Notes under the pieces: model-generated
Told to the model about the DNA's origin: nothing
What the model saw: the letters and a program-made list of their open reading frames with translations, nothing else
The model's database searches: none
Source: Branchiostoma floridae
Taxonomy: Eukaryota > Chordata > Leptocardii > Amphioxiformes > Branchiostomatidae
Assembly (NCBI RefSeq): GCF_000003815.2
Contig: NC_049991.1
Coordinates: 20,632,976 to 20,696,975, forward strand
Length of the DNA stretch: 64,000 nt
Reading direction: 5' to 3'
Part shown: one piece after another, positions 24,651 through 34,018 of the stretch
Numbering within the stretch: position 1 is the stretch's first letter
Layout of the letters: each line of letters begins with the position of its first letter
Position numbers and translations under genes: made by a program

Positions 24651-25354
24651 CATGGCCAGGTGTAGCGCTATTGACTGGCATTTTCTTTGTTTGACGGGGC
24701 TATTTTCCCGCCATTGTATGAAGAACTGGTTTAGAAAGTGTCCACTACGCTTCTATCCATAATCAAAACAGTGTCAGGGTTATGGTAGATTAAAGCTACA
24801 AAGGCCCTATTTGTGAAGGTCAGTTGTGACTGCAGTAGACCAATAATTCAAGGTTTACGATTTGATCACAACCCAAACGAAATGTAATGACTGCTTCCAC
24901 AGAGCGTTGTTTGCAACTGGCGTTGTGTAATTTAGAACTGCTTGTTTCTCTTTTTATCTCTCTTGAAGCTGTAATGCGACTGCCATGCCCTTCCCCTGTC
25001 TGCCCCTGTCAGCACAACAATATTCAATAACTTGGTGCTCTTTGCATATTGTGTTGTGTTGTGTTGAATAGCTACCATAAACACATGCAGCACATTTGAA
25101 ACTGTAATCAGTCATTCTTCTGTTCAATGCGAATGAACTTTTTAACATTGTACCAAAGATCTCTATGTCATTTTGTACATAGCTGAGTACCTTGTAAGCC
25201 AAATATGCAAAATCAAATAACTTCATCCTGGTCAAAGTTGACCATGATCAACGTCAAAAGTTTACGAAGTAACATTTCTCCCCCTGGTGATATCGGAGCA
25301 TGATATCTATGATGATATTGTGCTCAATAGTAGACTTTCTAGACCATCATTATA
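24651..25354. other. Spacer between genes E and F; nothing recognised
   Basis: No exon, RNA gene or duplicated array block seen. The 93-residue open frame at 24954-25235 (minus) has no family resemblance and lacks splice context. Confidence 0.4.
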
Positions 25355-25575
25355 GCCGTAGTTAATTGTTTGTCATTGTTATATATTTCACAGTAGAGAT
25401 TGAAATCCATGAAAATCCTAGGAGCAATTGGAATTCCAATTGAAGTATACAGCACATTAAGTGTTTAAAAAAAAATGAATTCCAATCTCTCCTATAGGAG
25501 AATTCTGAATTCCCCTAGCCCTGGATTTGATTCCAATCTCAACTGTAAAATATATAACAATGACAATTAAGTACG
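25355..25575. repeat. MITE-like element with terminal inverted repeats
   Basis: Left end (GTTAATTG..TGTCATTGTTATATATTT, then ACAGTAGAGATTG) and right end (CAATCTCAACTGTAAAATAT, then ATAACAATGACAATTAA) are inverted copies over roughly 40 bp, around an AT-rich centre that contains further inverted parts (GGAATTCCAATT). GACCATCATTA occurs on both sides (about 25342 and 25575) and could be a target duplication. No coding capacity. Confidence 0.6.
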
Positions 25576-26072
25576 ACCATCATTAACTTCTATTTCTTCC
25601 GGATTCCTATCTCTATATATGTGATATATGGAACGTTTATACATAATTAGTTAGTCACAAACATGTGTACAAGCATTTCAAACGAAGGGTAAAATTTTAA
25701 TCACACAAAAACGATTCCAGGGCAGCCACGTTTCTAAGTTATAAAACATACCAATCAATTCAAATCATTAACACATATTTACTATCACAAGCCCAACAAA
25801 GCATCAAATGTCAATAAACTACAGATTACAGCATATACAACTTTCATTCATCTTAATATTGGTTCATGGCATAGTTAGCCTCGAAATGCAAGCAAGCTGC
25901 AAGCTAGCTTCACACCCTTGTGTTCTTAGTACACAGTACCATACATGATATTCCTGTTCATCTATACACTGCAAAACATCTGCTTTAGTTGACCATAAAT
26001 CAATGCCTAAAGCATACCTGTATCAGCATAAAGTTACTGTCTTAGATCTGGAAAGTTAAAGACAACAACAAT

Positions 26073-26098
26073 CATATATATATATATATATATATATA
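26073..26098. repeat. (TA)n microsatellite
   Basis: About 12 TA units followed by a short GA-rich stretch (GAGAGAGAGAAGG). Confidence 0.9.
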
Positions 26099-26161
26099 CA
26101 GAGCTCTGAGAGAGAGAGAAGGATCAAGATTTGAAGACAAAAATTTAGCATCTATAGGGAC

Positions 26162-26311
26162 TTAACATTTGTTTCTTCTCTTTAATGCACCCACAGCGGC
26201 TTGTCGATCTGGGGCATGCTTGAACGTCACAGGGTTGTAGATATCGTAGAAATCTGGGATTTCCTGGGGGGTTGTCAGAGGACAAAACTTTTTCTTCAGA
26301 TGATCTTCATT
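26162..26311 (-). CDS. Orphan terminal exon, function unknown
   Basis: Too short to stand out as an open frame, but protein-like: acceptor GCATCAG at 26312, then 49 codons beginning NEDHLKKKFC, containing PDFYDIYNPV and HAPDRQ, ending ALKRRNKC and a TAA. Codon composition and the mix of charged, aromatic and proline residues look like real protein, not noise. I find no matching upstream exon nearby and no copy next to the other array units. It may be a last exon of a gene disrupted by the array, a nested gene, or an alternative 3' end. I do not recognise the family. Confidence 0.45.
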   Translation of the reverse strand, partial: NEDHLKKKFCPLTTPQEIPDFYDIYNPVTFKHAPDRQAAVGALKRRNKC

Positions 26312-26329
26312 CTGATGCTACACTATCGT

Positions 26330-26594
26330 TCTAGATCCTGTTGAGTTTCCAGTTCCTGTACCCTATATTGTACACTGTTTTATATATACAGAGCGCTACC
26401 ATCATCTGCAAAGATGGAAGGATGCCTACCAGCTTTATATGGTATATTAAGCACCCGGATAGAACATAGCCTACATACTCGTTCTATATACCACAAAGAA
26501 TCAAAAGGGTTTGCCTTACAAGAGCGAACTCTGAGTGGTTTGGTATGGAGCCGTGGGAAATATTAGTGTCTTCAGTGATTTGCTGGCTTGTTAT
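26330..26594 (-). repeat. 3' flank block of array unit F
   Basis: Shorter than the other flanks; keeps the GAGTTTCCAGTTCCTGTACC and AAGCACCCGGATAGAACATA stretches. The outer part of the flank is missing or replaced by the orphan exon and TA repeat. Confidence 0.5.
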
Positions 26595-28957
26595 TTAGTC
26601 CCGTATGTTCTTGTTTGTGAGAACACCCTTGTTTCCAGCATGGTTGTACTTGTAGACGAGAACACAATGGTTTCCGCCGTCCACAACGACCAACTTCGTC
26701 CCGTCTGGTGTCAGAGCAATCTCCTGTGGTGACTTCAGACCTTCTTGCTTGGCAACAAGGGTGTCCAAATGATGCCCGTCACTTGCAAATATCTCCAGTG
26801 TGTTTTTCCAGTGATCTGCAACGATAACATTTCCCTCTTTGTCGACACACACTCCTTTTGGGCACCGGAGAATGTCCTTACCGATGGTAACTTTCAGGCG
26901 TCCTTCGTTATCCAGAACTTTGACCGTCCCGTCGCCAATGTCAGAAACGTAGATGTTGGACAGACCGTCTGTGTTGATGTTCCGCGGCGCAGAGAGAGGT
27001 GACTTAATTGTGTTGGTTTTCATGTATTTAATTGTTTTAGAAACTGGATCCCTTCCTCTAGCATATATGGCAACTGTGTTATTTACTCTTTCAGAAAAAA
27101 TCAATGTATGACCTTTGTCCAACGCAGCTACACCTTTGCATCCTGCGATATACAGTTCTGTCGAAACCTTCCTCGAGCATAAGCAGGGTAACTTAAGCAC
27201 TTCTCCCATACCAGGACACGTGACAAATATGTCTGCTTTCGAATTCAACGAGCGACATGCAACAGCGCTTGGAAAGGTGACGCCACCGTTTCGTGTTGAT
27301 ATCTCTCCCTCCCATTTTCCATTAATGTCGAAAAGCTGAACCCGATGACTCAATGAGTCAGCTACAATGACTGTTCCTTTGGGACAGATGGTCAGACCTT
27401 CGGGGCCCCAGAACTGGCCATATTTTCCGAAAGAGTGGAGGAAGTCTACTGTAGGAAACTTCTTCGGTGCCTGTAGGCCAATCACTGCGCCTCTTGTGTT
27501 GTCATCAATGGGCAAGTCTTCCAACAGATCCAAGTTCTCGTCTACGCCGAAATGGACGGTCTTCAAATCGTCACACAGAGTCGTCTCGTCTTCTGTCACG
27601 CACGTCTCCTCGTCATCATTATTCAGCTCTTTGTTTTCCTTGACAGCTGAGGAAAATTTGAGAGGGGTTGTAGATGGGTCACCACTATCTGAGATCACTG
27701 ATCCCGCCACGCTTCCCGAGTCGGCAATACTGGAGACACTTTGTGCAGGGCTTAGTGTGACGCCACCGTCGCCAAGTTGCTTGAGAAACCAGCGACATTC
27801 GTCGTCTACCTTTGCAATAAGCCTCTCCTTGAGAGCCTCCGCTCTGTCGTTTGCTTCCCTTCGCATGTTTTCGACATCATAGCAGTTGTTGTCTTTGTTC
27901 CGCTCAATGAGGACCTTCCGGTTCTCTCTCTTAAAGGCTGTGAATTCACGACGGAGGGCGTCTGCTTCTGCCACCAGAGACGTGCATCTACATAATGCAT
28001 ATGGTACATTGAAACATATTGATTAATTCCTCTTATCAGGCTGTTATGGACAAATCTCATAACAAGGTATCTTAATACCATTAGACACATTCATCTATCA
28101 GTACACCCAGCCAGCCATACGCCGTACACACACACACGCTCACGCACTCAAAGACAGATAGAGAGAGAGAGAGAGAAATGTATACCAACTAGAAGGAAAC
28201 TTTACCTGTGATCCGTGAAGGAAAACTACAATGGGAACTTTTACCTGTGATCCTTGTGGTCTTCCAAGCGACAAACACGGCATAACATCGTCCCACATTC
28301 CTCACAGTACAGCTTCAAGCGCAGGTTGTGCTTTGCACACCTGAACGGGCAACAGGCCAACTTTAAGTAAACATTGACGTCATTGTATCTTATACAAACA
28401 ATTCATTACTTACTGCGCCATCGCTCTCCTAGTGACTGCTATATGTTTGTTATACTACTATGATGACATATATAGTAACATTGATAGTCTTCGTAGGGTA
28501 GTCTTCACATGGTACAATGCTATATGCTAGTAGTCCTGTACTCGTTATCATACAAAGCACGCATTATATTACTAGCGAAACTTGATAACCATCAGCCATC
28601 CTGCCTTTTTTTGCTAGGTCCAGTTTTCAAACGTTAGACTAAAGTTGTACTAAAATGGGTTTGTACTGGCTAAACACTCATGAAAACACCACACCTGTGC
28701 AAGACTTCCTCCAATTCAGGGTTGACCTTCTTCAGGTGTTCCCGAAAATGGCGGAAAGCCCCCCGGCCCTTCGCCGCTACTAGATCCAGGAGAGCTCTGG
28801 CCTGATCATGAGGAGTCTTCTCAGCCACAGTATTATAATACTCCTCCTCCACTATCTCCCCGTACTGTAGCAGCCTGTCTAGGAACGGTTTGACGAACCG
28901 GATCTTCGCCACAAGCTCCGTCCTGTTAGACTTCAGTTTTTCTAGTTCAGACGCCAT
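26595..28957 (-). CDS. Gene F: CARD-B-box-coiled coil-NHL protein
   Basis: Exons 28695-28957, 28245-28340 and 26595-27987, phase 2, 583 residues. CARD 1-88 (MASELEKLKS; slightly diverged with EEEYYNTV), B-box 89-119 identical in type to gene E, coil starting CTSLVAEADALRREF, linker with DSGSVAGS and ETTLCDD, propeller beginning FLHSFGKYGQFWGPEG, where three residues are missing against the paralogues. Donor of exon 1 is CACAG/GTGTGG. A short duplicate of the B-box donor (TTTACCTGTGATCC) lies at about 28200-28215, in intron 2. Confidence 0.9.
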
Positions 28958-29030
28958 CTTGCCAAGTACCAGGTTCGGCCAGGTACAGCAAATATCACCT
29001 TGACGATAGGGGAATCCCCGCTATCGCCAG
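28955..29030 (-). promoter_or_regulatory. Gene F promoter with consensus kappaB site
   Basis: 29009-29019 reads GGGGAATCCCC, 52 bp upstream of the ATG at 28957. The neighbouring CRE seen in gene E is degenerate here (TTGACGATA). Confidence 0.62.
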
Positions 29031-29620
29031 GTGAAACGCTATTGGCCAGCATTTCCTTTGTTCGACTAAACCAATCTTTCGTGTTTTATTTTTTCTTTAC
29101 CGCAATCACAATTTGTTTAGTTGGTAGGCACCTCACCTCTATTGAATATTATGTCACTGTCATAGTAGATTGATATTGTTTAAGTCTTAACATTTTTCTG
29201 CCGGTTTGTTATGCCTGCCAAAGGTCAAGGTTCAGTTGACCACAAGCAATAACAATGACGTAACACAATAGAGGTTGTGTTTTCTTCGCTTAGTGCTGCT
29301 ATACAAAAGGAAGTTTTCTTCAACTTTCAAACAAGTAAACCCTTAGACTCGCATAATATATATTTATTCAATGTTTAAGCTGCATTTGTTTGTACAAAAT
29401 TCAGAATCACAATATTTACACAGGGCATTTTTAATTCAGTTACAATCACTTATATCTAGAGCAATCAGAAATCAATATACAGAGGTTCACCGCTAAATAA
29501 CGACAGCCAATGTTGTATTCAGTTACAATGACGTCAGCTAATTGTATGGCGTATGTACCTGCACTATACTGTAAATGCATTTAAGTTCACATGGATTTAA
29601 TTTCGCGGTATCGAGAAAAA
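29031..29620. other. Spacer between gene F promoter and kringle fragment
   Basis: AT-rich; no exon, RNA gene or array block recognised. Confidence 0.4.
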
Positions 29621-29629
29621 GGACTACGA

Positions 29630-29770
29630 CGGAAGGATTACGACAGTAGTTCTCCTCCAATCCGGACATAGGATAATTAGCAGGTGTGTGGTCGTGTGCA
29701 TATATATGAGGTGTCTGACTGCCCCAGCGCTGACACGTCTTGCCTTTTCGCGGTGGTTTTAAGCTGAATG
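29630..29770 (-). pseudogene. Orphan kringle-domain fragment
   Basis: Minus-strand translation gives [13 protein letters not shown], then a short insertion-like IYAHDH, then [18 protein letters not shown]: the N-terminal and central part of a kringle domain. A good acceptor (CTTTTTCTCACATTCAG) lies just upstream, at about 29780. After CRNP the homology stops, near where kringle genes often have an intron, and no second half (WCYTT..RWEYC) follows nearby. Either a stray duplicated exon or the remnant of a kringle gene. It resembles the kringle at the right edge of the window ([18 protein letters not shown]). Confidence 0.65.
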
Positions 29771-30287
29771 TGAGAAAAAGTCTGGAAAAAAAACCTGTGT
29801 TGGGTTGAGGTCTTGCTGGACGGTGTAAAAATGGTTTGTTGAATACTTGTTTGACAAGTATCTTTAGTAAATACCGTTTGTATACTTGTTTCAGCCCTCT
29901 ACTATCCAAGCAGAGTTTCAGACTCAGCTGACATGAAGAAAACAGTGCCAGGCAAAACACCTAAAATACATTAAATCAACAAAAAAAAAAACACAGCCGG
30001 AAACGAACCACGGTTTGCAGAGTATCAGTCAGTCATAATCGCAAGCTATTCCCTGCGCGTTTTGCTCAGCAAAGTATATCCTTAGGTGGGGGAGGGGTTT
30101 GTTGTTTAGAACGGACCTCCGCCACACCATGCACAGTACACGTAAACACACAGAAACATCAATGGTACCCAAACAAAATGACCAAAGAATCCTCTCTTTA
30201 CAAAGCTGTTATCGACAATCTCCGTTGTTTTTTTCAATTTGAAATGCATATGCTCTCAAGTTCGCAGGAAGTTTTATTTTACAGGGT

Positions 30288-32387
30288 TCAATTTTCAAAA
30301 TTTAGCGGGGATGCATGCCTCCGGTTGCGCCTAGAAGCTAACAAAACTTCCCGGTTACGGTCCCGGCGGATGCTATCCCGCATACGGGCCTCTAAGGAGG
30401 GGTGGGGGCGCAGGTAGGAAATGGATGAGGCTGGGGGAAAAGTGACTGGTGAGCTTAAATATCGTGATAAGGATGGGAATGGGGGTGGCGGTGATCTACC
30501 TGTGAGAAGGGGTGTAGGTGGGGATGAGGATAGGTAAGGAGGCCAGCCGGGAACGAGGTGTGATGAGGAAGTGGGTTGGAAAGAAGACTCGCGCTGCGCA
30601 TGGACTCTGGGTGCGGAGTTGTGAGGTACTTGCGTGGGAGAGTTGCCATCAGAAAAGGAAATGGATGATAAGGGGGAGCGGGGTATGGGGGTGTCAGTAC
30701 GGGCGGAGGGGGAGTAGTTAGTAAAGGGGAGACCGGGACTGGTGGGAGAGGAGGACAGGTTGGGGGATGGGGATGATGACGTGGGGAGGGGGTCCTGGGA
30801 TGGAGACTGAGATGGGGAGAGGCTGGTTGGTGGGGTAAAGCCAACACTTGGAGGGGGAGGTAGGTACATAAAAATCATCTCTCTCAAGGAACCTGACATT
30901 CTACTAATGCGCGCGAGGTGCTGTACCCATACGAGAGATCGTGGGTGCGAGCCCCTCTCATTGTGGTCTACCCGTGAGTAGGGGTGGTTCCTTAGTACTG
31001 CCCTCCTGATTTTGGCTGTCGGCGAACACTGGGACTCTGTATCTGACCTATTCCTGCCTGACAGCTCACTTTCTGTAGTGGCTACACTCGAGATGCTTGC
31101 CGCTGGGCTGCCTACACTTTCTAGAACACCGAGCTGATCCTTACACCATTCAAACTCCGATTCAACTTTTGCAATAAAGATGGCTTTGAGTTCGTTTTTT
31201 CTCCTCTCAATGTCCATCAGCACGTTTTGCCTGCTTTCCACGTCACTGGCGGATGCCTTGAAGTTCTTCAGCGACTTCCTGTTGTCTCTGACAAAAGCCG
31301 TGACCTCCCGTCTGATAGCAGAAGCATCAGCGACTATTGATGACACGCTACATGACAAATGACAAGAACCATATTTTGTAAGAATGTGGGGATATTGTAT
31401 CTGTAAAAATTACATTCTTGTTGTAGGTTTGTAACGTTCCCAGGTAACACCAGGCATTACATGATGACGTTTCTGCAATCAATGCAAATTATTGCGGATC
31501 TGTATGTATGTATGTATTGATCTGTATACATAGAGAGAGAGAGAGGAGAGAGAGAAAGAGAGAGGTGGAGAGAGAGAGAGCTTAACGGCTTTATATCTAC
31601 TGAACCTTAAATTCGCAACTATTATAACCTATAGTTTGGCCACTTTGTTAATGGCACCGTACCTCATATGAGGATGAACTGAACTGAACTGAACTTGGCC
31701 TCATGATTGCACCAGCTAGATTGTTTACGGCCTTGTAACCGACTGACCTATGACCTCTGTGGCCCTCCTTGTTGCACGTCCGGCACAGCAGCTGCACACA
31801 GTCGTCACAGTGGAGCTTGATCTTCTCATTATGCTCGGTGCACCTGGAAAATAAAGGACTATTGCTTTATATTGAACTTTCATCCAAGCAGGATCTGATT
31901 ACAGAACCGCCCAATTTAGTCATATGCATAGCCCTCCTATAATCTCAAGATAGTGACCTTCTTGCCCTGTGAAGGTTTTGTTTCCACAGGTACCTATAAC
32001 GTCAGACATATATCATTAAAGAAAGGTCATAATATTCCCCACCAATCTCTGCTAGTAAATAGCAATCCGTACTGAAACTCATATGCAACCACGTGATTGG
32101 TGTCGCATTAAATATTCCACCTACCTGTGCAGTATGTCCGCCAACTCGGGATTTGTCTCCTTCAAGGCGTGCCGGAAATGTCCGAACGCGTCCTGCCCCT
32201 TGGTCCCCACTAGGTCAATCAGAGCCCTGGCCCGGTCCTGGGGAGTCTTGCCGCTCCTCACCACCTCACTCTCTTCCCCAGTCAGCTGGTTCGTCTGGAG
32301 AAGCTTGTCCAGAAACGGCTCTACAAACCGGATGTTTTTCACCAGCTCCTCTCGGTTTGCAATAAGCAGGGTCGACTCAGCCGCCAT
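30288..32387 (-). CDS. Gene G: CARD-B-box-coil-Pro/Ser-rich protein lacking NHL
   Basis: Exons 32125-32387, 31748-31843 and 30288-31347, phase 2, 472 residues. CARD 1-88 (MAAESTLL), B-box 89-119 (CTEHNEKIKLHC start), coil 120-190 (SVSSIVADASAIRREV), then a long Pro/Ser-rich, presumably disordered region. Instead of a propeller it ends in a basic tail rich in Arg (RMRDSIRRDRNR onward) and stops at 30288. No NHL-coding DNA lies in the 1.3 kb downstream. It aligns with the first part of gene B up to about the HAQRES position. It may be the ancestral short form, from which B arose by fusion, or a gene that lost its propeller. Confidence 0.82.
31531..31582. repeat. (GA)n microsatellite
   Basis: Interrupted GA repeat in intron 2 of gene G, preceded by TGTA units. 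Confidence 0.9.
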
Positions 32388-32650
32388 TTTCGTACGCTGT
32401 CTACACGTGCCTCTCGATCAACAGTCGTGGAGTCTTCTGCTTTGATCGAGACAGATGGTAGGACTTGATGTCTCTATGCTGGCCCTCGTCGGGTCAAAAT
32501 GAAAGACAGACCAACAAAAAGGGTGTGTTTGGTGAAAATTCCTCGCCTGTTGCAGCTAGCAGACCTGGGCATGTGGCGGGGGAATCCCCTTCGTCATGCG
32601 GAAGTCCAGGATTCAAAGACGAAAGGTCATCAGCATGGTCGCTTTGACGG
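32385..32650 (-). promoter_or_regulatory. Gene G promoter with consensus kappaB site
   Basis: 32579-32589 reads GGGGAATCCCC, followed by TTCGTCATGCGGAAGTCC, 192 bp upstream of the ATG at 32387. The AAGGTCATCAGCATGGTC block follows at about 32623. Layout matches genes A and B. Confidence 0.65.
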
Positions 32651-33216
32651 TAAAACCGCGGGAAAATTTGAAACCATCGTATATCACTCGACAGTAGGAT
32701 AAACCTTCAATGTGGGGACAAAACCTGGTCAATATAGACTATATAGAGAGAAAGGGGTATTCAAACGGTGTGAACTTGGCGCAAAGATGTCCCATTTTCT
32801 ATGCTTATCCCTGCTGCAGTACCGACTGGTGCTGCTGAAAGGCGCTGTTGTCATTCACGGCGCATTAGCCAGCTTTTTTGCCAGAGTATACAGTATGGTT
32901 ATTTCCTTCACACCAATATTGATATCTTAGGGATCATTCGTGACTCGTAAAGATTGGAACGAATACTGAGATCGTCTTTTATGTGGTGAATGATGTTTCA
33001 CACCACAAGTCATGCTCTAGCGCTAGCTACAAACGTGGCAAGTTTGTAAGACGAGTTTTGCGAGGAAATAACAACTACCAATTGTTAATTCTATTTCGAA
33101 TACATATACAGGTAAGAAATGCCTTTAAAAGCTAGACTTAGAAACATCACAGCTTTGTCACTCTGCTCTCTTGCTCTTGAGTACCGATAAAATTGTCTAA
33201 TGTAATCACTGATCTT
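32651..33216. other. Upstream spacer of gene G
   Basis: Resembles the region upstream of gene B in places (CTGCTGCAGTACCGAC.GGTG at about 32810 and 12267; GCTCTAGCGCTAGCTACAAA at about 33010 and 12580), so the duplicated unit extends at least this far. No gene seen. Confidence 0.5.
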
Positions 33217-33397
33217 NNNNNNNNNNNNNNNNNNNNNNNNNNNNNNNNNNNNNNNNNNNNNNNNNNNNNNNNNNNNNNNNNNNNNNNNNNNNNNNNNNNN
33301 NNNNNNNNNNNNNNNNNNNNNNNNNNNNNNNNNNNNNNNNNNNNNNNNNNNNNNNNNNNNNNNNNNNNNNNNNNNNNNNNNNNNNNNNNNNNNNNNN
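33217..33397. other. Assembly gap (N)
   Basis: 181 unknown bases. Open frames spanning it are artefacts. Confidence 0.99.
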
Positions 33398-33519
33398 TGA
33401 ATGTTTTTAGATTACAAGACATTTTCTAGTATCTTATTATTTCAATAAAAAGAGGGTCACAAAAAGCCCGATGTCGGTTGTTGTACGGTCGCTCAGCGAT
33501 CACTATTAGAAATGTGGCC

Positions 33520-34018
33520 TTAGACGACTCCTTTCGATTCCAATGTCCGCGGGCAGTGATGCGGTTGTTTCCACTTGTTAAGTGCTCGGATTGAGTCGGC
33601 CGTCTTCAGGCAATGATTGGATCATGTAGCTTATAACCACATTAACAAGTATATGGACATGGATAAGCATGGTCTCATCAACTGTGCAACGTTCAGTCTT
33701 CCATTGAACGTTGGGGATGCAGGTATTTCGTGGAAAAAGCTATACAAAATGCAAAAATAAAACACGTTTCATACGTATACTTGCCGCTCACAGAACCGTT
33801 CCTTATATTCCCATCGATTCTATTTCACTTCATATGTCCTTTCATTTTGTTCCTTTTCACACTTTCGGCACTTTCCTTTTCGTTCCTTTTCGTCCCATTT
33901 CGCACTTTCGGTACACCGCCTTAGACGACTCCTTTCGATTCCTGTGACGCAGTAGTTCCACTTGCTAAGTGCTGGGATTGAGTCTGACGTCTCCAGGCAA
34001 TGATGGGATCATGTGGCT
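33520..34018. repeat. Direct repeat pair of about 100 bp
   Basis: 33520-33630 and 33921-34018 share TTAGACGACTCCTTTCGATT, CCACTTG.TAAGTGCT.GGATTGAG and CAGGCAATGAT.GGATCATGT. Between them lies a pyrimidine-rich stretch with repeated CCTTTTCGTTCC-like words. Origin unknown; possibly ends of a decayed element. Confidence 0.7.

Noticed and set aside
24954..25235. 93-residue minus-strand open frame between E and F
   Set aside because: No family resemblance, no Kozak or splice support.
5088..32387. RING finger upstream of the B-boxes, as in classical TRIM genes
   Set aside because: Looked for C3HC4-type spacing in each unit; none found. The CARD exon joins the B-box exon directly in phase 2.
33147..33429. 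Open frames across the N gap
   Set aside because: Frames are not determined through unknown bases.
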